Shown: positions 45,725 through 54,375, counted from the first letter of the stretch. The stretch is 64,000 nucleotides of DNA from Salinicola endophyticus (GCF_040536835.1 NZ_CP159578.1:1984001-2048000), one strand, 5' to 3'. Program-made: numbers and translations. Notes: generated from the letters alone by a model not told the origin.

Positions 45725-46905
45725 ACTCTTGATCTGCGGTGAAAACCGGCGATACCCAGAGCCAACATGCCTGCGACCAGCCCCCAGAAGGCCGCGCCGA
45801 TGCCGAACAGGCTCACGCCGGAGCCGGTGACCAGGAAGGTGATCAGTGCCGGCTCGCGCTGGGCTTCCTCGCGCAGTGCCCGGTGCAGGCTGCTGGCGAT
45901 GGTCGGCAGCAGCGCCAGACCGGCCAGGGCCACCACCAGCTCCCGCGGCAGGGCGTCGAACAGGCTGCCGATCGAGCCGCCGCACACCGCCGCGAGCAGA
46001 TAGAACAGCCCCGCCCAGACCGCCGCCGGATAGCGGCGCGCCGGATCGGCTTGAACGTCGCTGCCCATGCAGATCGCCGCGGTGATGGCGGCGAGACATA
46101 CGCTGAAAGCCCCGAAGGGGGCCAGTAGCAGCGTGGCCAGCCCGGTCCAGATCATCAGCGGCGAGATCGGGGTGTCGTAGCCCGCGGCGCGCAGCGTGGC
46201 GACGCCGGGCGCGTTCTGCGAGGCCATGCTGACCACGAACAGCGGCAGGCCGATGCCGAGCAGGCTGGCGAGACTGACATGGGGCATGACCGGTAGCGGC
46301 AGCGCGAACGACCAGCGCGCCGCCGCGGTATCGACCTTGCCCAGTGCGGCGGCGCACCCGAGCCCCAGTACCAGCACCAGCAGGATGGCGTAGCGCGGCA
46401 GCCAGCGCTTGGCGATCAGATAGGTCGCCAGCATCACCAGCACCAGGGTGAACTCGTGGCCCAGCGAGAGGAAGGCATCGAGGCCAAAGCGCAGCAGTAC
46501 GCCAGCCAGCATCGCCGCTGCGATCGACTGCGGGATCACCTGCATCATTCGCGCGAACCAGCCGGTGATGCCGCAGATCAGCACCAGCAGGGCGCAGAAC
46601 ATGAATACCCCGATCGCTTCGTTGAGCGAGCTGCCGGGCAGGCTGACCGCGAGCAGTGCGGCGCCAGGTGTCGACCAGGCGGTGAGAATCGGCTGACGAT
46701 AGCGCAGCGAGAGTCCGATCGAGGTGATACCCATCGCTAACCCCAGCGCGCTCAGCCAGGCCCCGATCTGTTCCGGCGAGGCGCCCGCGGCGGCGGCGGC
46801 CTGGAAAATGATGATCGCTGAACTGCTATAGCCGACCAGCACGGCGACGAATCCGGCGGTGATATGGGCGGGGCTGCTGTCGCGCCAGAAGTGGGAGTGA
46901 GGCAT
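45721..46905 (-). CDS. BenE-family benzoate/H+ symporter-like transporter
   Basis: The 394-aa integral membrane protein has about 12 hydrophobic segments and BenE signatures: FVAVLVGYSSSAIIIFQAA, TAWSTPGAALLA, GLPLFVVSMASQNAPGVATLRAAGY and APFGAFSVCLAAITAAICMG. BenE of Acinetobacter imports benzoate; no benzoate genes are nearby, so the substrate is open. I set the start at ATG 46905 (MPHSHFWRD); an upstream in-frame GTG at 46944 lies inside an operator-like palindrome. It is divergent from an XRE-cupin regulator, which probably controls it. Confidence 0.87.
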   Translation of the reverse strand: MPHSHFWRDSSPAHITAGFVAVLVGYSSSAIIIFQAAAAAGASPEQIGAWLSALGLAMGITSIGLSLRYRQPILTAWSTPGAALLAVSLPGSSLNEAIGVFMFCALLVLICGITGWFARMMQVIPQSIAAAMLAGVLLRFGLDAFLSLGHEFTLVLVMLATYLIAKRWLPRYAILLVLVLGLGCAAALGKVDTAAARWSFALPLPVMPHVSLASLLGIGLPLFVVSMASQNAPGVATLRAAGYDTPISPLMIWTGLATLLLAPFGAFSVCLAAITAAICMGSDVQADPARRYPAAVWAGLFYLLAAVCGGSIGSLFDALPRELVVALAGLALLPTIASSLHRALREEAQREPALITFLVTGSGVSLFGIGAAFWGLVAGMLALGIAGFHRRSRV

Positions 46906-46928
46906 GACGGGGATCTCGAAGAAGGTCT

Positions 46929-46990
46929 GTGCGTTATAACGCACGAGTCAGTCGGAAGCAACGTGCGCTATAACGTACATTGCTTCCGAC
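46929..46990. promoter_or_regulatory. Operator palindromes between the transporter and its XRE-cupin regulator
   Basis: A perfect 16-bp palindrome GTGCGTTATAACGCAC lies at 46929-46944. A close copy, GTGCGCTATAACGTAC, is at 46963-46978, 34 bases further on. The second copy is the centre of a 40-base near-palindrome (46951-46990) whose outer 11-bp arms (GTCGGAAGCAA / TTGCTTCCGAC) match perfectly. The position between divergent genes suggests cooperative binding by the regulator. Confidence 0.75.
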
Positions 46991-47046
46991 GTACGCATTG
47001 CCGAAGATGCTGTGTGAACCACCACGTGACTGAAATAGGAGTGGCC

Positions 47047-47595
47047 ATGGAAGCCGATCTCGCGGCCCTGGGTGAGCGACTCAAGGCGCGTCGTCAGGCC
47101 TGCCGGCTGAGCCTGGATGGCGTCGCCCGGGAGACCGGTGTGAGCAAGGCGATGCTGGGGCAGATCGAACGCGGGGAGTCGACGCCTACGGTAGCCACGC
47201 TGTGGAAGATCGCCAGCGGCTTGCGTGTCCCGATGAGTTACTTTCTGGCGCCCGGCCTGACCCCGGCCAGTCGATCATCGATCCCCTGGCATCAGGATGC
47301 CTCCGGCATGACAGTGCTGCCGCTGTTCGCCTTCGACCCTGGCTTGGGATTCGAGATGTTCGTCATCGATCTTCCCCAGGGCACGTTCAGCGAGTCGCCG
47401 GCCCATGCGCCGGGGATCGTCGAACACGTGGTGGTCATCGAGGGCGCCATGGAGCTGGCGATCGAAGGGCAGTGGCATCGTCTCGAGGCCGGCGATGCCA
47501 TGCGCTTCGCCGCCGACCGGCCCCATGCCTACCGCAATCTCGATGCGCCTAGGGCGCGAATCCACGATCTGATCCACTATCCGGCGGGCATGTGA
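47047..47595 (+). CDS. XRE-family transcriptional regulator with cupin domain
   Basis: The 182-aa protein has an N-terminal HTH_3 domain (about 6-62: LGERLKARRQACRLSLDGVARETGVSKAMLGQIERG) and a C-terminal cupin (about 105-175: EHVVVIEGAMELAIEGQWHRLEAGDAMRFAADRPHAY), which in such regulators senses a small molecule. AGGAG precedes ATG 47047. It is divergent from the BenE-like transporter across a large palindrome. The 3' end overlaps the convergent amidase gene by 47 bases. Confidence 0.88.
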   Translation: MEADLAALGERLKARRQACRLSLDGVARETGVSKAMLGQIERGESTPTVATLWKIASGLRVPMSYFLAPGLTPASRSSIPWHQDASGMTVLPLFAFDPGLGFEMFVIDLPQGTFSESPAHAPGIVEHVVVIEGAMELAIEGQWHRLEAGDAMRFAADRPHAYRNLDAPRARIHDLIHYPAGM

Positions 47596-48484
47596 GCGTT
47601 GCCAGGCGCGTATCCTCGAGCGCCTCGGGATGGTACTTGGCGAGTAGCGCCCAGGCGGTCGCCGCGCTCTCGACATCGGGCTCGCCGCGGTAATCCGACG
47701 CTCGGAAGTGCATCTGGAAGGCGCGCAGCACCGCCTGGGTCCGCGCGTCGCGCTCGCCGCTGACGGGTAGCGCATAACCGTAAGCGGCCAGCGCGCGCTG
47801 CAACTGAGCGAGTGTCGGTGGGCAGCGCTCGAAACGTTGCCGATAACGAGCGACGCTGCCGGCATCCGGCCATGCGGCGATGCCGGCGGCGTGGAGGCGT
47901 TGCCAGGGGAAGGCCGGGCCCGGGTCGATCTTGCGTTCGGGGGCGATATCGGCGTGGCCGACGACCGCCGTGGGCGGCAGCCGATAGCGGCGGAGGATAT
48001 CGCCGACGAGCGCGATGACGGCCGCGATCTGTTTCTCGGAGTAGGGCGCCCAGCGCTGTGCCGTGGTGTCGCCGCTCGGGCCACGGTTGACGATCTCGAT
48101 GCCGATCGATGAGTCGTTGAGCTGAGTGCGGTCCTCCCAGGCGCTGACGCCGGCGTGCCAGGCGCGCTTTTGCTCGTCGACCAGCTGCCATACCACCGGT
48201 TTGCCACCCCGCTGCTCCGGCGCGCGCGCGACCACATAGTGGGCGCTGACCTTGGGGCCCATCAGCGTTTTTAGTGCGCGTGGCGCCTCGGAATCGGTGT
48301 AATGCAATACCACATAGCGCACACGCTCGTTGAACGCGCTCGATTGCTGGCGGCGATCGACCACATAGCCGTCGCGCTGTACCAGGCCGGAACTGGCACA
48401 GCCGGCGATGACGGAGAGCAGGGCAGCGAGGAGCCCAAGGCGCCCGGCACCTGCGCGCAAGGTTTTGTATCTCTGAGATATCAC
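47549..48484 (-). CDS. amiD: AmiD-like N-acetylmuramoyl-L-alanine amidase lipoprotein
   Basis: Zinc amidase cutting the MurNAc-L-Ala bond of peptidoglycan. The Amidase_2 domain carries VLHYTDS (His ligand), SIGIEIVNRG and VGHADIAPERKIDPGPAFPW (second His and catalytic region). A helical PG-binding-1-like domain follows near the C-terminus (RDARTQAVLRAFQMHFR). I chose GTG 48484 because it yields a compact lipoprotein signal with lipobox IAGC (Cys29); the open frame starts at ATG 48547, which would bury the signal. Length is 311 aa. Outer-membrane location is inferred from E. coli AmiD. Confidence 0.85.
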   Translation of the reverse strand: MISQRYKTLRAGAGRLGLLAALLSVIAGCASSGLVQRDGYVVDRRQQSSAFNERVRYVVLHYTDSEAPRALKTLMGPKVSAHYVVARAPEQRGGKPVVWQLVDEQKRAWHAGVSAWEDRTQLNDSSIGIEIVNRGPSGDTTAQRWAPYSEKQIAAVIALVGDILRRYRLPPTAVVGHADIAPERKIDPGPAFPWQRLHAAGIAAWPDAGSVARYRQRFERCPPTLAQLQRALAAYGYALPVSGERDARTQAVLRAFQMHFRASDYRGEPDVESAATAWALLAKYHPEALEDTRLATLTCPPDSGSDRGFAP

Positions 48485-48800
48485 GGTATGTCGTTTCCCA
48501 TGCTGCGAGTGACCGGGGCCAGCTCCCGAGTTGCCGATGTCTGGCATTCGCGGCAGTCAGCCGCTCGGGCGCGTGGCAGGCGCTAGAGTAGCGGCCACGA
48601 CACATCTCTGCGTCGGGCAGTGAACGGATGTTGCCCGCGGCAAAAGAATACGTACCAAATGGTCCGTTTGATCGATTCAGCCGGTACGAGAAAGTTCATT
48701 ATACGGCGTTTCCCGAGTTGCGTTATCCGCGCTGCGCGATGGGTATCCGGTAGATCTCTTATTAACCAGCGGTAAGCAAAAAAATATCATTGCAAAAGGG

Positions 48801-48830
48801 TTGCATATTACGATTTTAGCGCAATAATGT
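48801..48830 (+). promoter_or_regulatory. Probable sigma-70 promoter of mvaT
   Basis: In the AT-rich part of the 377-base amidase-mvaT gap, TTGCAT (48801-48806) pairs with AATAAT (48823-48828) at 16 bases, or TAATGT (48825-48830) at 18. The surrounding A/T-rich run from about 48760 would also suit autoregulation by MvaT. The rest of the gap shows nothing I can name. Confidence 0.5.
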
Positions 48831-48861
48831 GAGGGCCAATCAATCTGCAACGGAACTCAGA

Positions 48862-49242
48862 ATGTCTCTTCTCAGTGACTACGTCAAAAAGGAACAGCTC
48901 CTTAAGCAGTTAGAAGAAGAGCTGAAGCGTATGGAAGGTGACCAGCGCCTCAAGGCCGAGCTCGAATTCAAGGAGAAGCTCGAGGCCCTGATGGCGGAAT
49001 ATGGTAAGTCCACCTCCGACGTCATCGAACTGCTCAGCCCGCGCCCCAGCAGCGCTGCTGCCGGCAGTGCTCAACCCGCCAGCACGGGTGGTCGCCGCAA
49101 ACGCAAGCTCAAGATCTACAAGAACCCCAACACGGGTGAAGTGGTCGAGACGCGTGGTGGTAACCACAAGACGCTGAAAGCGTGGAAGGAAGAGCACGGC
49201 GGCGATACCGTGGAATCCTGGGTCGTGCGCACCGAAGAGTGA
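48862..49242 (+). CDS. mvaT: MvaT-family H-NS-like nucleoid protein (xenogeneic silencer)
   Basis: Nucleoid protein that polymerises on AT-rich DNA and silences acquired genes. The 126-aa protein has an N-terminal coiled-coil oligomerisation region (about 8-60, KKEQLLKQLEEELKRME, EFKEKLEALMAEYGKS), a Gly/Ala/Ser linker with a basic patch (GGRRKRKLK), and the C-terminal DNA-binding domain with NPNTGEVVETRGGNHKTLKAWK and a final VESW. This is the Pseudomonas MvaT/MvaU pattern rather than enterobacterial H-NS. The start is ATG 48862 (MSLLSDY), preceded by GGAA. A truncated-looking relative is encoded about 420 bases downstream. Confidence 0.92.
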   Translation: MSLLSDYVKKEQLLKQLEEELKRMEGDQRLKAELEFKEKLEALMAEYGKSTSDVIELLSPRPSSAAAGSAQPASTGGRRKRKLKIYKNPNTGEVVETRGGNHKTLKAWKEEHGGDTVESWVVRTEE

Positions 49243-49337
49243 TCCGATTCGGTGCCCGGCGAGTGTGGCAGGGGGCTGAATAGTCTTCCGATGCGACACT
49301 TGCCGGGCTCGATCAGATCACCATAGAAAGAGCGTCG

Positions 49338-49377
49338 AAAGAGCGTCTACCCCCTAGGGTGGGCGCTCTTTGTTGTT
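49338..49377 (+). terminator. Rho-independent terminator after mvaT
   Basis: A 15-bp stem with G-T pairs (49338-49352 with 49357-49371), a 4-base loop and GTTGTTG after it. It lies in the 418-base stretch between mvaT and the next small gene, which otherwise shows nothing I can name. Confidence 0.7.
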
Positions 49378-49660
49378 GCGCCCTCGAATGTCGTCGTGCC
49401 TTTCCAAGACCTTGCCGCATCCTTGTCGATCGGTTGAGCGCTGGGGCGAGTGCCATTTAGGACGTCTACGCGGTAGATGATTTCGCGGCAGAATTCCGCT
49501 ATGCTTTTCGACGACCCGCTGAAAGCCTGTTGCTGGGCCCTGTGCGGCCCTGTCTAGAGTGGTTCGCCCGGCCGTCACAGGTGCATTCCTGTTCAGGTCA
49601 TTTCTCCTAACTGCCTACACCTGACGGTGTCTGGCCACTGCAGCCAACGATCGTTACTCT

Positions 49661-49900
49661 ATGCCACGCCAACACATGAACGAACGCGATAAACTCCGTA
49701 AGTTCCGAGAATTGGATGACGCTTTCGCGCAGGCGCTACGAGAGCTCGATGGTGGTTCACGTCAGGCCTCTGCGCCCCCCGTCGATGAACGCCCACGGTT
49801 CGAAGATCGCCTCCACGCGCTGATGTCGGAATATGCGCTGAGTCAGCAGTGTGTGCTCGATATGCTGACGACGCTGACTCGGCTGAAACATCTTTCTTGA
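49661..49900 (+). CDS. Small MvaT-oligomerisation-domain-like protein
   Basis: A 79-aa product. Residues about 45-73 (RFEDRLHALMSEYALSQQCV and on) resemble the end of the MvaT oligomerisation region (EFKEKLEALMAEYGKSTSDV), with F, L, ALM, EY, S and V in register. The N-terminal part (MNERDKLRKFRELDDAFAQALRELDGG) is charged and helix-prone. The DNA-binding domain and basic linker of MvaT are missing. The start is ATG 49661 or ATG 49676; neither has a clear SD, which lowers confidence that it is expressed. I infer a possible MvaT partner or antagonist, by analogy with truncated H-NS proteins. Confidence 0.55.
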   Translation: MPRQHMNERDKLRKFRELDDAFAQALRELDGGSRQASAPPVDERPRFEDRLHALMSEYALSQQCVLDMLTTLTRLKHLS

Positions 49901-49960
49901 ATTCCGGTGGTAACGCTTTTAAGCCTGACGGTTGTCATTCTGCCCTGTTTCCGCCTGGCA

Positions 49961-50002
49961 ACGTAGCGTTGCGTTATGTGAGGACGTAGCGTCGCGTTAT
50001 GT
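49961..50002 (+). repeat. Direct repeat of 19 bases, period 23
   Basis: ACGTAGCGTTGCGTTATGT (49961-49979) recurs with one change at 49984-50002, three bases apart. It lies in the 467-base gene-free stretch before ugd and could be a regulator site. Confidence 0.55.
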
Positions 50003-50065
50003 AAAAATATGGGCTGCGAAATCTTTTGCCGAAGTTCGCACATGCGATTATCGCGAATTAAAGCA

Positions 50066-50094
50066 TTTCGCGACGTCAGGTGGCGTTTTATACT
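50066..50094 (+). promoter_or_regulatory. Candidate promoter in the ugd upstream region
   Basis: TATACT (50089-50094) has a weak -35 TTTCGC (50066-50071) at 17 bases. It sits in locally AT-rich DNA, unlike the surrounding genes, where MvaT might bind. It lies about 270 bases upstream of ugd. Confidence 0.35.
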
Positions 50095-50367
50095 CTTGCC
50101 TCGTAGTTTTAAGCATGCCAGCGTCTGCTTATCAGTAAACCATTGCCTGCTGATCAAGCCTCGTCCGGCGTGCTATGACGTGGCGTCGTCAAGCCACCGA
50201 TAGCGTGGGCCGGGCAGGCGGCGGCTGGCGTTTTTGATCTTTTCGGAGCGCGCCACGAGGGCCAAAACCCTTTACCATTGGCACCAGTTATCCTGTGCTC
50301 GGTGGCCGTCGCACGAGAGAAGTATCGCGACGCTCGGGCGCTCTCATTCGAAGTCGAAGGAACCGCA

Positions 50368-51723
50368 ATGCGAATCACGATTTTCGGCACGGGCTACGTT
50401 GGCCTGGTCACGGGGGCCTGTCTGGCGGATGCTGGCCACGACGTCATGTGCATGGATATCGATGAACACAAGGTCGCGCGGCTCAAGCGTGGCGAGATTC
50501 CGATCTACGAGCCCGGGCTGGAAGCGCTGGTCACCGAGAACGTGACCCATGGGCGGCTGACCTTCACCACCGATGTCCGCGAGGCGGTGGCGTTCGGCAC
50601 GCTGCAGTTCATCGCCGTGGGCACGCCGCCGGATGAGGATGGCAGCGCCGATCTGCAGTACGTGCTCGCGGTGGCGCGCTCGATCGGCGAGCATATGGAC
50701 GCCTACAAGGTGGTGGTCGATAAATCCACCGTGCCCGTGGGCACCGCCGATCGCGTGCACGAGGCGATCGCCGAGACCCTCGCCGGGCGTGGCGTCGAGC
50801 TGTCGTTCGATGTCTGCTCCAACCCCGAATTCCTCAAGGAGGGCGCGGCGATCGAGGACTTCACCCACGGCGCGCGGATCGTGGTGGGGACCGACGCCGA
50901 ACGCGTCAAGGCGCTCATGCGCGAGTGCTATGCGCCTTACAACCGGCGCGCCGAGAAGCTGATGTTCATGGACGTGCGCAGCGCCGAGCTGACCAAGTAT
51001 GCGGCCAACGCCATGCTGGCGACCAAGATCAGCTTCATGAACGAGATCGCCAACCTGGCCGAGCGCCTCGGCGCCGATGTCGAGAACGTACGCCGGGGGA
51101 TCGGCAGTGACCCGCGCATCGGCTATCACTTCATCTATCCGGGCTGCGGCTACGGCGGCTCCTGCTTTCCCAAGGATGTCCAGGCGCTGTCGCGCACCGC
51201 GGCACAGATCGGTTATCCGGCACAGCTGCTGGAAGCGGTGGAAGCGGTCAACGAGCGTCAGAAGGCCACCCTGTTCGCCAAGCTGGAACAGGCGTTCGAT
51301 GGCGCCCTGGCGGGCAAGGTGGTGGCGATCTGGGGGCTGGCGTTCAAACCCAATACCGACGACATGCGCGAGGCGCCGAGCCGGGCGCTGATGGAGGCGC
51401 TGTGGGCCGCCGGTGCCAAGGTGCGCGCCTTCGACCCTGAAGCGATGGAGGAGTGTGCCCGGCTCTACGGCGAGCGCGACGATCTCACCCTGGTCGACGC
51501 CCGTGACGAGGCCGTGGTGGGGGCCGATGCGCTGGTCATCTGCACCGAGTGGAAGTCGTTCCGCACGGTGGATTTCGGCCAGCTCAAGCAGGCACTCGCC
51601 ACGCCAGTGATCGTCGACGGTCGCAATCTGTTCGATCCGGCGGCGGTGCGCGACGCCGGGCTGCTCTACTTTGCCGTGGGACGCGGCGACTCGCTCGATC
51701 AGAAGGCGCCGCGCGCGCGGTGA
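50368..51723 (+). CDS. ugd: UDP-glucose 6-dehydrogenase
   Basis: Oxidises UDP-glucose to UDP-glucuronate for exopolysaccharide or LPS. The N-terminal NAD-binding motif is [17 protein letters not shown] (5-21). The catalytic Cys266 is in [12 protein letters not shown], with [10 protein letters not shown] and [21 protein letters not shown] between. The C-terminal domain shows [17 protein letters not shown]. It is 451 aa, the bacterial class similar to Pseudomonas and Rhizobium enzymes (longer than the 388 aa of E. coli Ugd). GAAGGA precedes ATG 50368. It precedes manC by 103 bases. Confidence 0.94.
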   Translation: MRITIFGTGYVGLVTGACLADAGHDVMCMDIDEHKVARLKRGEIPIYEPGLEALVTENVTHGRLTFTTDVREAVAFGTLQFIAVGTPPDEDGSADLQYVLAVARSIGEHMDAYKVVVDKSTVPVGTADRVHEAIAETLAGRGVELSFDVCSNPEFLKEGAAIEDFTHGARIVVGTDAERVKALMRECYAPYNRRAEKLMFMDVRSAELTKYAANAMLATKISFMNEIANLAERLGADVENVRRGIGSDPRIGYHFIYPGCGYGGSCFPKDVQALSRTAAQIGYPAQLLEAVEAVNERQKATLFAKLEQAFDGALAGKVVAIWGLAFKPNTDDMREAPSRALMEALWAAGAKVRAFDPEAMEECARLYGERDDLTLVDARDEAVVGADALVICTEWKSFRTVDFGQLKQALATPVIVDGRNLFDPAAVRDAGLLYFAVGRGDSLDQKAPRAR

Positions 51724-51826
51724 AAGCGGTACGCCGCGATGATCTCGGTGCAGGCCAGATGAGATCTGCACCGAGAGCGCTCATCTATCGACCGTTCGGT
51801 TATCGACCCAGTAAGGACGCCAGCGC

Positions 51827-53233
51827 ATGTTGATCCCCGTGGTGCTTGCCGGCGGCGCCGGTACCCGGCTGTGGCCGATGTCGCGGGCAAGCTTTCCCAA
51901 GCAGTTCCTACCCGTGGTGGGGCCGCGCAGCATGCTGCTCGAGACCCTGGATCGCTTTGCCAGCATCGAGCCCGCCGATCCTATCGTGGTCTGCCAGGAG
52001 GCGCACCGCTTCGTGGTCGCCGAGCAGCTGCGCGAGGCCGGCTGGCGCGCAGAGATTCTGCTCGAACCGGCGCCGCGCAATACCGCGCCGGCCATTGCCC
52101 TGGCCGCGCTGCAGGCGATGGTGCGCGACCCCGACGCCATGCTGCTGGTGCTGCCGGCGGACCACGCCATTCGTGACCCCGAGGCGCTGCGCGAGGCGCT
52201 GGGGCCGGCCCAGGCGGCGGCCCGCCAGGGCCGGCTGGTGACCTTCGGGGTGATGCCGACCCGCGCCGAGATCGGCTATGGCTATATCGAGGCGAGCGAG
52301 CCGCCGAGCGCGGAGCTGGCGGTGCCGATCCAGCGTTTCGTCGAGAAGCCCGACGCCGCGACCGCCGAAGCCTATCTCGCCAGCGGCCGCTATCTGTGGA
52401 ACAGCGGCATGTTCCTGATGCGCGCCGACCGTTATCTGGAGGAGCTGGGGGCGCACCGTCCGGACATGCTCGATGCGGTGACCGCCGCCTGGGAAGCGCG
52501 CCAGTCGGATCTCGATTTCCTGCGCGTGGCACCGGCGCCCTTCGCCGCCTGCGAAACCGAGTCGGTGGACTTCGCGGTGATGGAGAATACCGCCGAGGGC
52601 TGCGTGGTGGCGCTCGACGCCGGCTGGTCCGATGTCGGTTCGTGGCAGGCGCTGTGGGAGATCGCCGACAAGGATGCCGCGGGCAATGCGCTCAGTGGCG
52701 ACGTCATCACCGAGGATGTGCACGGCAGTCTGATCCGCGCCGAGAGCCGCCTGGTCACGGCAGTGGGGGTCGACGACCTGCTGATCGTGGAGACCCCGGA
52801 TGCGGTGCTGGTGACCCATCGCGAGCAGGCCCAGGAGGTCAAGCGGATCGCCGCGGCGCTCAAGCGCGACAACCGCAGCGAGTGGGATCTCCACCGTCGC
52901 GTGCATCGCCCCTGGGGCAGCTACGATGGCGTGCATCGCGCCGCGCGCTACCAGGTCAAGCATATCTGCGTGGCGCCGGGCGGGCGCCTCTCGCTGCAGC
53001 AGCATTTCCATCGGGCAGAGCACTGGGTGGTGGTGTGCGGCACCGCTCGGGTGACCTGTGGCGACGAGACCTTCCTGCTGACCGAGAACCAGTCCACCTA
53101 TATCCCGCTGGGGGTGGTGCACCGGCTCGAGAACCCGGGCAAGATCCCGCTCGAACTGATCGAGATCCAGAGCGGCAGCTATCTGGGCGAGGACGACATC
53201 GAGCGCTTCGACGACGTCTATCGGCGCGACTGA
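51827..53233 (+). CDS. manC: Bifunctional mannose-1-phosphate guanylyltransferase / mannose-6-phosphate isomerase
   Basis: Supplies GDP-mannose. The nucleotidyltransferase half (1 to about 300) begins IPVVLAGGAGTRLWPMSR and contains FPKQFL, PAPRNTAPAIALAAL, LPADHAI, RFVEKPD and WNSGMFLMRA. The cupin-type isomerase half (about 350-468) has RPWGSYDGVHRAARYQVKHI, GGRLSLQQHFHRAEHWVVV and QSTYIPLGVVHRLENP. It is 468 aa, the AlgA/ManC type II class. The only polysaccharide partner here is ugd; no glycosyltransferase or export gene lies nearby. It converges on the LysR gene 5 bases away. Confidence 0.94.
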   Translation: MLIPVVLAGGAGTRLWPMSRASFPKQFLPVVGPRSMLLETLDRFASIEPADPIVVCQEAHRFVVAEQLREAGWRAEILLEPAPRNTAPAIALAALQAMVRDPDAMLLVLPADHAIRDPEALREALGPAQAAARQGRLVTFGVMPTRAEIGYGYIEASEPPSAELAVPIQRFVEKPDAATAEAYLASGRYLWNSGMFLMRADRYLEELGAHRPDMLDAVTAAWEARQSDLDFLRVAPAPFAACETESVDFAVMENTAEGCVVALDAGWSDVGSWQALWEIADKDAAGNALSGDVITEDVHGSLIRAESRLVTAVGVDDLLIVETPDAVLVTHREQAQEVKRIAAALKRDNRSEWDLHRRVHRPWGSYDGVHRAARYQVKHICVAPGGRLSLQQHFHRAEHWVVVCGTARVTCGDETFLLTENQSTYIPLGVVHRLENPGKIPLELIEIQSGSYLGEDDIERFDDVYRRD

Positions 53234-53238
53234 GCGGG

Positions 53239-54189
53239 TCAGGCCGGCGGCTCGGTAGCGGTGGTGCGTGCCTCGCCCTGGCTCGAGGCGCCGCTACGCT
53301 CCGCGGCCGCGGTCAAGTGGTCGACCATCTCGCGCGCGATCAGCGGCAGCGAGTCGTAGTCGCGCATGCCGATCACCAGCTCGCGCTCGGCCCAGGTGTC
53401 GCTCAGCGGGACCGTCGCCAGCGACAGGCTGCCGCGGTAGGCCGAGACCGCGCGTGCCGGCAGAATGCCCACTCCCATGCCGCGATCGATCATGCGGCAG
53501 ATCCCCTCGAAACTGCGTACCTGGATGCGCATGCGCAGCGCGCGCTTCAGGCGCTGGGCGTCCTGCTGCAGCAGACTGTGCAGCGAGGAGTCCTGCTCCA
53601 GCCCGATGAAGTCGTAATCCAGGGTCTCGGCAAAGGCGATGCTGGCGTGCCCGGCGAGCGGATGGTCGCTGGCGGTCACCAGCGCCAGGCGGTCGCGGCG
53701 ATAGGCGCGGGTCTGCAGCTCGCCGGCGGGGATATGCGCCGAGAAGATACCGATATCGGTGAGCCCTTCGCGTACCGCGGAGATGATCTCGTGGCTCAGG
53801 CGCTCCTGCATGTCGATGCGGATCTGCGGATAGCGCCAGGTGAAGTCGCTCAGGTCCTCGGGCAGGAACTCGATCACCGCCGAGGTGTTGGCATGCATGC
53901 GCACGTGCCCGCGTATGCCCACGCTGTACTCGCTCAGATCCGCAGTCAGATGGTCGAGGCTATCCAGCATGTGGCGCGCGTGGTGCAGCAGCGCATGGCC
54001 TGCCGGGGTCAGCTCGACGCCGCGCGGGCGGCGGTAGAGCAGGGTGGTCGAGAGCTGCGTCTCGAGGTCGCTGATGCGCTTGCTCACCGCTGCCAGCGCC
54101 AGGTGCTCGCGCGCCGCCGCCCGGGTCAGGCTGTGCGAGTCGGCAATGGCGATGAACAGGCGCAGGGTGGTGAAATCGAGTCGCTTCAT
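53239..54189 (-). CDS. LysR-family transcriptional regulator
   Basis: The 316-aa protein has a winged helix-turn-helix at about 4-62 (LRLFIAIADSHSLTRAAAREHLALAAVSKRISDLE) and a periplasmic-binding-like effector domain (about 92-300). It is divergent from the CoA-transferase/lyase pair and most likely controls it in response to the pathway substrate. A near-perfect 18-bp palindrome lies between. Confidence 0.9.
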   Translation of the reverse strand: MKRLDFTTLRLFIAIADSHSLTRAAAREHLALAAVSKRISDLETQLSTTLLYRRPRGVELTPAGHALLHHARHMLDSLDHLTADLSEYSVGIRGHVRMHANTSAVIEFLPEDLSDFTWRYPQIRIDMQERLSHEIISAVREGLTDIGIFSAHIPAGELQTRAYRRDRLALVTASDHPLAGHASIAFAETLDYDFIGLEQDSSLHSLLQQDAQRLKRALRMRIQVRSFEGICRMIDRGMGVGILPARAVSAYRGSLSLATVPLSDTWAERELVIGMRDYDSLPLIAREMVDHLTAAAERSGASSQGEARTTATEPPA

Positions 54190-54258
54190 GGTCGGGCTGC
54201 AGGCTGACGGTGGGCCTCAGAGCCTAACCCAGCTTTCGCCTTTGGCGAAGCCTTGCTT

Positions 54259-54276
54259 GACGATTGCGCAATTGTC
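54259..54276. promoter_or_regulatory. Putative LysR operator
   Basis: GACGATTGCGCAATTGTC is an 18-base palindrome with a single mismatched pair, centred on the ATTGC/GCAAT dyad typical of LysR sites. It lies between the divergent LysR and CoA-transferase genes, 100 bases before the latter's start. Confidence 0.6.
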
Positions 54277-54375
54277 GCCGCCGCTGGGCTACGCCATGCT
54301 GAGTGGCATCTGCGGCCGGCGCGCGCCAACCTGTATGGTGCCTGCGCCTGTCGCTGCCAATCATGGGAGAAGGCG

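Noticed and set aside
45721..46905. Assigning the transporter to benzoate catabolism
   Set aside because: The fold matches BenE, but no ben, cat or pca gene is in the window, so substrate and gene symbol were left open.
49932..50138. 68-codon frame before ugd
   Set aside because: No SD or family resemblance; it spans the direct repeat and -10-like sequence.
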